Assembly (NCBI GenBank): GCA_964455375.1
Contig: CAYVXE010000025.1
Span: 1-46,114, forward strand
From: CAYVXE01 sp964455375
GTDB lineage: Bacteria > Zhuqueibacterota > Zhuqueibacteria > Oceanimicrobiales > Oceanimicrobiaceae
Direction of reading: 5' to 3'
DNA length: 46,114 bases
Every line of letters starts with the position of its first letter. The first letter of the stretch is position 1. The position numbers and the translations under genes are program-made. The notes under the pieces were generated by a model. It worked only from the letters and a program-made list of their open reading frames with translations, made no database searches and had not been told where the DNA came from. Positions 25,532 through 32,601 of the stretch are shown here, piece after piece.

Positions 25532-25885
25532 TTATTTTAGGTTGTGATATTCTTTATCTTTCTTAACACTATTTTGATTTACCAGCTTTTCCTGCAGGTA
25601 TTGCGCCAATACTTCTTCAACATCTCCATTGACCCATGCAATGACCTGAATATTACTGCTGCTGAGTTTATTGGAACAAAACCGTGTAATCCCGTTACAG
25701 ATTAAAACATCAACTTTCAATTGAGTTAGCATGTTCAGCTTCTCTGAGAGAGTAGTCTGCATCAAATGAACTACATCGCGTTTTTTGATATTACCTTTTT
25801 CAATTGAAACCAGTAAAACATTTTGACTACAGTCCAATCGATTAGATATCCGATTTCCAAAAAATGTAATTGCTATGTTTTCCAT
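25532..25885 (-). CDS. NifX/NafY-family protein, first gene of the sigma-54 cluster
   Basis: 117 aa: MENIAITFFGNRISNRLDCSQNVLLVSIE, then LNMLTQLKVDVLICNGITRFCSNKLSSSNIQVIAWVNGDVEEVLAQYL, the NifB/NifX-type cofactor-binding fold. A good sigma-54 promoter lies 33 bases upstream, so it probably leads the long minus-strand transcript. The zinc-ribbon gene follows after 15 bases. Confidence 0.8.
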   Translation of the reverse strand: MENIAITFFGNRISNRLDCSQNVLLVSIEKGNIKKRDVVHLMQTTLSEKLNMLTQLKVDVLICNGITRFCSNKLSSSNIQVIAWVNGDVEEVLAQYLQEKLVNQNSVKKDKEYHNLK

Positions 25886-25917
25886 TTAGCCTGACTTGTT
25901 TTTTGCAAATAGATAAT

Positions 25918-25932
25918 GCAATTGACAAGCCA
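25918..25932 (-). promoter_or_regulatory. Sigma-54 promoter of the NifX/FeoA cluster
   Basis: On the minus strand TGGCTTGTCAATTGC: -24 GG and -12 GC at the exact offset, with TTGCA at -12. Transcription would start about 20 bases before the ATG at 25885. The neighbouring upstream gene encodes a sigma-54 activator. Confidence 0.75.
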
Positions 25933-26006
25933 AAAATGTTAAAAAATGTAAGCCTTTGATATTTTAGCAGATAGGTATTATGTTAATGGGAGGTGTTTAA
26001 GTTGGA

Positions 26007-26044
26007 TGTCGCGAAAGTGCGACTTTTTAGATGCGACTGTCGCA
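26007..26044. promoter_or_regulatory. Palindromic enhancer-like sites for the sigma-54 promoter
   Basis: TGTCGC-N5-TGCGAC (26007-26023) and TGCGAC-T-GTCGCA (26032-26044): four GTCGC/GCGAC half-sites within 38 bases, about 75-125 bases upstream of the promoter at 25918-25932. This is where activators of the NtrC class bind. The activator gene starts its 3' end at 26063, so self-encoded binding is likely. Confidence 0.65.
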
Positions 26045-26062
26045 TTTTATTGAAGGCCTGCT

Positions 26063-27406
26063 CTAGAGCAAGTTATACTTTTTCAATTTTCTCCAGAGTG
26101 TACCGCGGTGTACGCCCAGTTCTTTGGCCGTCTCGATTTTATTCCAGTTGTGTTTTTTTAATGCGTCAATTAGTGTCTGTTGTTCAGCGTTCTGAAATGG
26201 GGTGTGTTCATGTAAAGGAGCATGCGAAATATTCTTGTCTTGCAAAAAAACTGGTGGAAGGTGGTTGGGTAGAATTTCCGCTTCACGACACATGACGAAA
26301 GCATGTTCGATGATATTTTCTAACTCGCGAACATTGCCCGGAAAGTCGTGGTGCATCAAAATGCTGAGTACCTGATCAGAAACACCGTCGATATTGCGAC
26401 TCATTTTTCGATTAAACCTATCGACGAAATGCTCTATAAGAAGCGGAATATCCTCCCGTCTTTCCTGCAATGGTGGCAACTCCAGCTTCACAACGTTCAA
26501 TCGAAAATACAAATCATCGCGAAAACTACCTTTCTCGATTAAAACAGATAAGTTATCTTTAGTAGCAGCAAGCACTCGTACATCAGCTTTGACAGGGGCG
26601 ATGGCTCCTAAAGGTTCAAACTCTCTTTCCTGTAAAACCCGGAGAAGTTTTACCTGCATGGCGGGGGTGAGACTTTCCACTTCATCTAGAAAAATTGTTC
26701 CACCCTTGGCTAACGCAAAACGTCCGGGCTTGTCTTTTTTGGCATCGGTAAATGCACCTTTGACATAACCAAAAAGCTCGGATTCAAGGAGTGCATCAGG
26801 CAATGCACCGCAGTTGATAGCAACAAACGGATTGCTCTTTCTTTGGCTTAAATTGTGAATTGCTCTGGCAAAAAGTTCTTTTCCGGAACCGCTGGGTCCT
26901 TGAATTAGAACAGTGCTTTCACTTTCGGCAATGTTTGGAAGAATATCAAAAAGTTGGTGTATCCTGTGGTTTTTGGAAATGATATCCTCAAAAGTGTAAG
27001 CACGGTTGACTTCCTTTTTTAGTTCTTCAAATTGGGAAAGGTCGCGGAACGTTTCAACACCCCCTAGTTTTTCCCCTGTTTCATCTCTTACAACTGCAGT
27101 GCTGATGCTGACCGGAATCTGTTTGCCATCCGTCCTCAGAATATTCACGTGTCTATTTACAAACTCCTTTTCTGATTTTAGAGAACACCTTAAGGGGCAG
27201 CTTTTTTCACAAATGTTAGCCTTCAACACTTCAAAACAGTACTGCCCTACAGCCTGTTGACGAGAAATGCCGGTAATTCTTTCGGCTGCACGGTTGAAAT
27301 AAGTAATTCTCATATCTTTGTCGACAGTAAATACTCCATCGGCAATACTATCTAGAATAATATTTGCATGTAATAGCGTTAAGGAGTTTTGTGGTTGGTG
27401 TATCAT
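26063..27406 (-). CDS. Sigma-54-dependent transcriptional activator, PAS-AAA-Fis
   Basis: 447 aa. PAS domain at 10-125 with the Cys motif ICEKSCPLRCSLK, which could bind a cluster, haem or metal. The AAA+ domain at 140-375: Walker A GPSGSGKE, GAFTDA (in place of GAFTGA), Walker B GGTIFLDEVE, sensor RDDLYFRLNV. A Fis-type helix-turn-helix at 405-447 (ETAKELGVHRGTLWRKLKKYNLL). No receiver domain, so signals enter through PAS. It probably drives the adjacent sigma-54 promoter at 25918-25932, and possibly 27751-27765. Confidence 0.93.
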   Translation of the reverse strand: MIHQPQNSLTLLHANIILDSIADGVFTVDKDMRITYFNRAAERITGISRQQAVGQYCFEVLKANICEKSCPLRCSLKSEKEFVNRHVNILRTDGKQIPVSISTAVVRDETGEKLGGVETFRDLSQFEELKKEVNRAYTFEDIISKNHRIHQLFDILPNIAESESTVLIQGPSGSGKELFARAIHNLSQRKSNPFVAINCGALPDALLESELFGYVKGAFTDAKKDKPGRFALAKGGTIFLDEVESLTPAMQVKLLRVLQEREFEPLGAIAPVKADVRVLAATKDNLSVLIEKGSFRDDLYFRLNVVKLELPPLQERREDIPLLIEHFVDRFNRKMSRNIDGVSDQVLSILMHHDFPGNVRELENIIEHAFVMCREAEILPNHLPPVFLQDKNISHAPLHEHTPFQNAEQQTLIDALKKHNWNKIETAKELGVHRGTLWRKLKKYNLL

Positions 27407-27750
27407 ATAATCCTTTTTGATTATCTATAATATCTAAGGTACAATTTTATTTTGTTTTTGCAATGGTTTACTTCCATAGAATGAGGTTATCATCCTTGAG
27501 CGAACCGTCGGCAATAAGTCCATCAATTTGGTTTGGAAAAATTGGTGCGGATGATTCAAGATTAAAACATTCCAGATGATGAAGAAACTACAATGAAGCA
27601 TCGCTATATTTACATTTCTTTGTTCTTTCCAGTTATTTATTCTCATATTTAAGAAAATACAGTTACTAAATTCTCACAATTAAAGTATTTACCAGTTGAC
27701 GAAAATTGCTAACATAAATAAAAACAGATAGATAATTTTTACCAAAATTG
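27407..27750. other. AT-rich intergenic region between divergent genes
   Basis: Contains the upstream region of the PAS activator gene and probably the enhancer region for the 27751 promoter. No palindrome like 26007-26044 is visible and there is no credible gene. Confidence 0.5.
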
Positions 27751-27765
27751 TGGCACACTGCTTGC
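27751..27765 (+). promoter_or_regulatory. Canonical sigma-54 promoter of the ald operon
   Basis: TGGCAC-N5-TTGC, a full consensus match with correct -24/-12 spacing, about 100 bases before ATG 27867. Confidence 0.85.
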
Positions 27766-27866
27766 CTGATCTATTTTTAGAAAAGTTGCTACTTTTGCAA
27801 TGTGTCTGATACGGTGGGTGTGTGAAAATGACATTTTTACAAAGAGATTAATTGGGAGAAAGTGTT

Positions 27867-28970
27867 ATGAATTTTGGTATCCCTGGTGAAATATCCGTTG
27901 AAGAACGTCGGGTTGCTTTAACCCCTGTTGGCGTTTATGCGTTGATAAACGAAGGGAATACGGTTTTTGTCGAAAAAAGCGCCGGGCAACGGAGTGGCTT
28001 CTCTGATGAAGATTATCGGAAAGTCGGGGCTGAAATTGTCTATTCTTCCGAGGAAGTTTTTCAGCGGTCTGAAATCATAACAAAGATCATGATGCCGACT
28101 CAGGAGGAATGCCGCTTATTGCCTGACGATAAGGTCTTACTGACATTTTTGAATTTAGGTATTTCCCAGAAAAATGTGTTAAAAACGCTCAGCGAAAACA
28201 AGATGACGGTTTTAGGGTTTGAACATATTGAACAGGAAAAAGGATATTTTCCGGTTCTTACCGCCATGAGCGAAATTGCCGGTCTTCTGCTGCCGCAAAT
28301 TGCCGGCAGGCTGTTAGAGTGTGATGCCGGTGGCCGGGGGATCATGCTGTCGGGTGTGTCGGGAATTCCTGGGGCAAATGTGGTCATTCTCGGCGCCGGA
28401 ACCGTGGGCACTTTTGCCGCACGCGCTTTTTCCGGTCTGGGAGCGCAGGTTCACGTATTTGATAAAAATGTGGACAGTTTGCGAAATTTGAATAAATTCT
28501 TAACGCGAGTTTCCACGTCTATAGTCACCCCCTTGCTCATCGAACGGGCCGTTCGGTTTGCGGATGTGCTGATTGGTGCGGTTATGGTTCACAAGCAAAA
28601 GACCCCGCATATTGTGACCGAGGAGATGGTCAAGGAAATGAAAAGAGGCTCTGTCATTATTGATGTATCCATTGATCAGGGTGGGTGTATTGAAACCAGC
28701 CGGCCGACAACCTTGTCTTTCAGCACCTATAAACAGTACGGCGTCACCCATTATTGTGTCCCGAATATCACATCGTCGGTGGCGAGAACGGCTTCACACG
28801 CATTGAATAATTCTATTTTACCCTGGGTTTTGCAAATGTCGCGTTTTGGAATTAAGGAATCACTGAAAAGATATTCCTGCCTGAAGATGGGTACTTTTTT
28901 ACTAAACGGCGCCTGTACCAATGAAACAATGGCGAAAATATTTGATATTAAATATAAAGAAATGCACTGA
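27867..28970 (+). CDS. ald: Alanine dehydrogenase-like protein
   Basis: NAD-dependent dehydrogenase of the alanine dehydrogenase/transhydrogenase-alpha family (alanine to pyruvate and ammonium, reversible). 367 aa: N-terminal GIPGEISVEERRVALTP with the substrate Arg, IITKIMMP with the expected Lys, Rossmann motif VVILGAGTVGTFAAR, then HYCVPNITSSVARTASHAL. It is somewhat divergent (GFEHIE where classic enzymes have AYETV), so another amino or keto acid is possible. The start is ATG 27867 after GGGAGAA; the frame from 27852 lacks a site. First gene behind the sigma-54 promoter, followed by a CoA-transferase. Confidence 0.8.
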   Translation: MNFGIPGEISVEERRVALTPVGVYALINEGNTVFVEKSAGQRSGFSDEDYRKVGAEIVYSSEEVFQRSEIITKIMMPTQEECRLLPDDKVLLTFLNLGISQKNVLKTLSENKMTVLGFEHIEQEKGYFPVLTAMSEIAGLLLPQIAGRLLECDAGGRGIMLSGVSGIPGANVVILGAGTVGTFAARAFSGLGAQVHVFDKNVDSLRNLNKFLTRVSTSIVTPLLIERAVRFADVLIGAVMVHKQKTPHIVTEEMVKEMKRGSVIIDVSIDQGGCIETSRPTTLSFSTYKQYGVTHYCVPNITSSVARTASHALNNSILPWVLQMSRFGIKESLKRYSCLKMGTFLLNGACTNETMAKIFDIKYKEMH

Positions 28971-29002
28971 TAGGTTGTATTTGAAACGGAGATACCTGCA
29001 TC

Positions 29003-30295
29003 ATGAAATGGATGGAAAATTATCGAGCGAAAGTAACACCAGCCGAAGAAGCAGTCAGGGTCATCAAGAACGGTGACAAACTTTATACGTCCGGAAATGC
29101 TGCAACGCCGTATGTGATCCTGGATGCACTGGCAAATCGCAAAGACGAGTTGCAGGGCGTGCAAGTGTATCATTTATTGTTAATGGGGGATGACCCGTTG
29201 TCGCGTCCGGAGATGGAAGGCCATTTCCGGCATAAATCTTTGTTTGTGGGAACTGCCGACAGAAAAGCTGTGAATGAGGGAAGAGCTGACTACATTCCAA
29301 TTTTTCTTTATGAAATACCCAGGGTCATTCGTGAACAGATAGATCTTGATGTCGCCGTGATTCATACAACCCTACCCGATGATCATGGTTTTGTGTCGCT
29401 GGGTGTAGAAACCGTGGGAACAAAAGCCGCAGCCGAAAAAGCAAAGATGATTATCGCTCAGGTCAATGAAAAAATGCCGCGCACCCTTGGAGATTGTTTT
29501 ATTCACATTTCAAATATTGATAAGATCGTAGAAGTTAGCGAAGAACTGCCCACGCTTGAAAGGAGAGTGAACACAGAAGTTGAGAAACAAATTGCCGGTC
29601 ACATTATGCCCTTGATCAAGGATCGAGCGACATTACAGTTGGGAATCGGCGGCATTCCAGATGCGGTTCTTTCTTTGTTAGCAGACCGCAAAGACCTTGG
29701 TGTTCACACGGAGATGGTGTCAGACGGAGTTGTAGACGCCATTGAAAAGGGCATTATAACCAACGCTTACAAAACCTTGCATCCGGGAAAAGTTGTGGCC
29801 ACGTTTCTTCTGGGTAGCAGTGATTTGTATGATTATGCTCATAACAATCCGCTTTTTGAAATGCACCAGGTTGACTATACGAACGACCCGTTTGTTATCG
29901 CCCAAAACGAAAAAATCGTGGCTATCAATTCGGCTTTGGAAGTGGATTTAACCGGGCAGGTCTGTTCGGATTCTATTGGGTACCGAATTTATTCGGGATT
30001 TGGAGGACAGGTTGATTTCATTCGCGGTGCTGCCAGAGCAAAACACGGTATTCCAATTATTGCGTTGCCTGCAACTGCTAAAAGGGGTACGATTTCCCGC
30101 ATCGTGCCACATCTCAAAGAAGGCGCCGGTGTCGTCACAAGTCGTGGCGATGTGCATTATGTGGCAACTGAATTTGGCATTGTCAATTTGCATGGGAAAA
30201 GTTTACGTGCGCGGGTTGAAGCCATGATTCAGATTGCCCATCCGGATTTTCGCAGCGAGTTGGAAAGCTTTGCAAAAGATTTAAAATATATGTAG
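29003..30295 (+). CDS. Acetyl-CoA hydrolase / 4-hydroxybutyrate CoA-transferase family
   Basis: 430-aa family I CoA-transferase that moves CoA between acetyl-CoA and another carboxylate, or hydrolyses acetyl-CoA. Two NagB-like domains: N-terminal (KNGDKLYTSGNAATPYVILDAL, HTTLPDDHGFVSLGVE) and C-terminal (ATLQLGIGGIPDAVL, VDFIRGAARAKHGIPIIALPAT). The motif INSALEVDLTGQV holds the likely catalytic Glu. Same operon as ald, 32 bases downstream; with ald it suggests alanine/pyruvate to acetate fermentation. Confidence 0.88.
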   Translation: MKWMENYRAKVTPAEEAVRVIKNGDKLYTSGNAATPYVILDALANRKDELQGVQVYHLLLMGDDPLSRPEMEGHFRHKSLFVGTADRKAVNEGRADYIPIFLYEIPRVIREQIDLDVAVIHTTLPDDHGFVSLGVETVGTKAAAEKAKMIIAQVNEKMPRTLGDCFIHISNIDKIVEVSEELPTLERRVNTEVEKQIAGHIMPLIKDRATLQLGIGGIPDAVLSLLADRKDLGVHTEMVSDGVVDAIEKGIITNAYKTLHPGKVVATFLLGSSDLYDYAHNNPLFEMHQVDYTNDPFVIAQNEKIVAINSALEVDLTGQVCSDSIGYRIYSGFGGQVDFIRGAARAKHGIPIIALPATAKRGTISRIVPHLKEGAGVVTSRGDVHYVATEFGIVNLHGKSLRARVEAMIQIAHPDFRSELESFAKDLKYM

Positions 30296-30351
30296 ATTTA
30301 AGACATCAAATTAATCAGCGCCTTTTTCATTGTCGAGGAGGAGGTTGTAAA

Positions 30352-31224
30352 ATGAAATATTTTAAAAAGATCCTTTGTCCGGTAGATTTTTCGGAGCCAT
30401 CAAGGAACGCATTTTTATATGCGAAAAAAATTGCCGATGCATTCGAGTCCGAACTTGTTTTGCTCCATGTGGCTCCGAACATTACAGAAGCATATACTGC
30501 CCTCATGCCGGATTTCCCCACGTTTGGCATTCAAAAAGAGGAGCAGCTTGTTGAACAGTTTAACGAGTTTGTGGACGATTGGTCGGGCAAGCTCAAAAAG
30601 GTCATTCGAGCTGGCACGCCGTATATCGAGATTCTGGACTTTGAGGAAAAAAATAAATTTGATTTAATTGTTCTTGGTGCAAAGGGGCATACGAAATTTG
30701 AACGGTTATTCTTGGGAACCACAGGGGAAAAAGTGACCCGCAAAGCGAAGTGCCCGGTGTTGACGGTTCATCAAACGCCCCGTGATTTCCAAATTAAAAA
30801 GATACTCTTGCCCATTGATTTTTCTGCGATATCTTATGAAATACTGCCTACCATTTCTGCGATTGCCGATAAATTTAATTCTGAAATCGATTTACTGCAT
30901 GTGGTCGAGACAGGCCATCATATTGATAAAACAAGTCAGGAAGAGGAATATCGGTATTTTGAAAAAATTAAGGAAAGATTGTCCGAGGAATGGGAATTGC
31001 CTGAAAAATTCAGTTCGATTGAATGCCGGAAATTTATTCGCCACCATTCCGGTTCCGCCGGTTACGGCGTCCTGGAATTTGCCCAGGATTGGGGGGTTGA
31101 TTTGATCGCAATGACCACACATGGGCGCAGCGGTTTTTCCAAAGCGCTTCTGGGTAGTGTTACTGAAAAGGTCATTAAAATCGCAACATGTCCGGTTTTA
31201 TCAATGCGAAGTAAATTTAAATAA
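30352..31224 (+). CDS. Double-domain universal stress protein
   Basis: 290 aa with two tandem Usp domains (about 1-145 and 146-290). Each ends in the ATP-binding pattern: GAKGHTKFERLFLGTTGEKVTRKAKCPVLTV and THGRSGFSKALLGSVTEKVIKIATCPVLSM. Typical of stress or starvation survival, commonly placed beside fermentation genes. GGAGG precedes the ATG. Third gene of the sigma-54 operon. Confidence 0.93.
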   Translation: MKYFKKILCPVDFSEPSRNAFLYAKKIADAFESELVLLHVAPNITEAYTALMPDFPTFGIQKEEQLVEQFNEFVDDWSGKLKKVIRAGTPYIEILDFEEKNKFDLIVLGAKGHTKFERLFLGTTGEKVTRKAKCPVLTVHQTPRDFQIKKILLPIDFSAISYEILPTISAIADKFNSEIDLLHVVETGHHIDKTSQEEEYRYFEKIKERLSEEWELPEKFSSIECRKFIRHHSGSAGYGVLEFAQDWGVDLIAMTTHGRSGFSKALLGSVTEKVIKIATCPVLSMRSKFK

Positions 31225-31253
31225 AAGGCAAATTAACAATCGCTGGAGGAAAA

Positions 31254-31799
31254 ATGAAAATGATAAAAAGTCTGGTTGCTGTTTCTATCCTGTTACTGGT
31301 TACGGCGTGTACCCAAACAAAGGAAAATCATTTCAGTAAATTAGCGCTTCAGGGGAAGCAGGTCTTTGAAGACCATAATTGCAATCGTTGTCACAATATA
31401 ACTGGGTCTCAGAGTGATTCATTGGCGCCGGATTTAACCAACCCGATTATTGCGAATGATAGTTTGTTGGTGCAGACACATTTGAAATTTGTGAAGGAAT
31501 CCGATATGCCGGTGCAGAATCTGACTCCAAAAGAAATTCGGTTGGTGAGCTATTACATTGCCGGGTTGTATAATTCAACACTGCCGCCAATTCCTGAGGA
31601 TGAAATTGACGCGTCCGATGCAGTTTGTTTTGCGCCTGTGTCGAAAGAGAGAGCAAAAAGCGCGAATCTTTATGTCAGATATTTGGGCACTGAATATTAT
31701 TTTGCGTCGCAAAGGACGATGGATACATTTAAGGAGGCTCCGGAGGCGTATGCGATGCTCTATAAGAAATTTCAGGAGGACAAAAAGGAGCTGAATTAA
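31254..31799 (+). CDS. Lipoprotein cytochrome c with C-terminal YHS-like domain
   Basis: 181 aa. Lipobox LVTAC (Cys19) anchors it to a membrane. One class I cytochrome c haem site CNRCH (43-47) with Met85 (DMP) as likely distal ligand. From Cys125, AVCFAPVSKERAKSANLYVRYLGTEYYFASQRTMDTFKEAPEAYA follows the YHS pattern of metal- or metalloenzyme-associated domains. A cytochrome-YHS fusion is unusual. It may sense or trap a metal next to electron transfer (inference). GGAGGAAAA precedes the start; an alternative ATG is at 31260. Confidence 0.8.
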   Translation: MKMIKSLVAVSILLLVTACTQTKENHFSKLALQGKQVFEDHNCNRCHNITGSQSDSLAPDLTNPIIANDSLLVQTHLKFVKESDMPVQNLTPKEIRLVSYYIAGLYNSTLPPIPEDEIDASDAVCFAPVSKERAKSANLYVRYLGTEYYFASQRTMDTFKEAPEAYAMLYKKFQEDKKELN

Positions 31800-31902
31800 A
31801 ATGAGATTTCCGCAATGATACAAACAATGAATATGTTATACTTATGAAAGTCTTTGATCCCATTTAGTAATTAAATATATTATTACAGGAAAGGATTAAA
31901 AA

Positions 31903-32487
31903 ATGGGCAATGTAGAATTGTCTTTCAAACATATTCAGTCATTTGTGGAGTTAATGCAAAAGACGTATCAGGCTGATAGGTTTAGCGCCTTGCAGTTATT
32001 CGCTGACGAGCATCCGGAAATTCCGTATGTACAAAAACTCGTTGGAAATATTTTATTTCATCGGGGCGAGCTCATTGAAGCAGAGTCATATTATCGGACA
32101 GCATTGGATTCTGAACCTGAGAATCCTGAATTTTTGTACGATCTCTGTATTGTGCTTTATTATCAATCGCGCATGACAGAAGCTTTGCAGCATTTAAAAG
32201 AAGTGCTGCAAATAAAACCTGAATACAGCGCCGCGCATTATCGCATCGGGTTGACGTATTTTCATTTGGGTGAATATGAAGATTCGGTTTTGCATCTGAA
32301 AAAATGTCTGAAACTTACGCCGGACTATGAAATGGCGCGGTATCATCTCGCGGTTGTTTATGCGAGAATGGGGGAAACGAAGAAAGCAATTGAAGAATTC
32401 AGCAAACACCTGGATACAAATTTAAAAGATGCAGCTTGTAAAAATCATTTGGAAATGTTATTTAATAAAAAATACGTTCATGAATAA
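31903..32487 (+). CDS. TPR-repeat protein
   Basis: 194 aa, about four tetratricopeptide repeats (AESYYRTALDSEPENPEFLYDLCIVLYYQ, ALQHLKEVLQIKPEYSAAHYRIGLTYFHLGEYED, VLHLKKCLKLTPDYEMARYHLAVVYARMGE). No signal peptide, so a cytoplasmic protein-interaction scaffold. About 100 bases after the cytochrome gene with its own AGGAAAGG site; partners unknown. Confidence 0.88.
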   Translation: MGNVELSFKHIQSFVELMQKTYQADRFSALQLFADEHPEIPYVQKLVGNILFHRGELIEAESYYRTALDSEPENPEFLYDLCIVLYYQSRMTEALQHLKEVLQIKPEYSAAHYRIGLTYFHLGEYEDSVLHLKKCLKLTPDYEMARYHLAVVYARMGETKKAIEEFSKHLDTNLKDAACKNHLEMLFNKKYVHE

Positions 32488-32601
32488 AAATTCTGAATTT
32501 GCAAGCATGATTAGTATTTAGTGAATACGTGAGAGAGTAATTGCTTGTCAAACCTGCTCACAATTTGTGGAACATATATTTAATGTATAAAGGTAATTCA
32601 C

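Noticed and set aside
27434..27646. Minus-strand 70-codon frame upstream of the PAS activator
   Set aside because: AT-rich intergenic frame without ribosome site or recognisable features.
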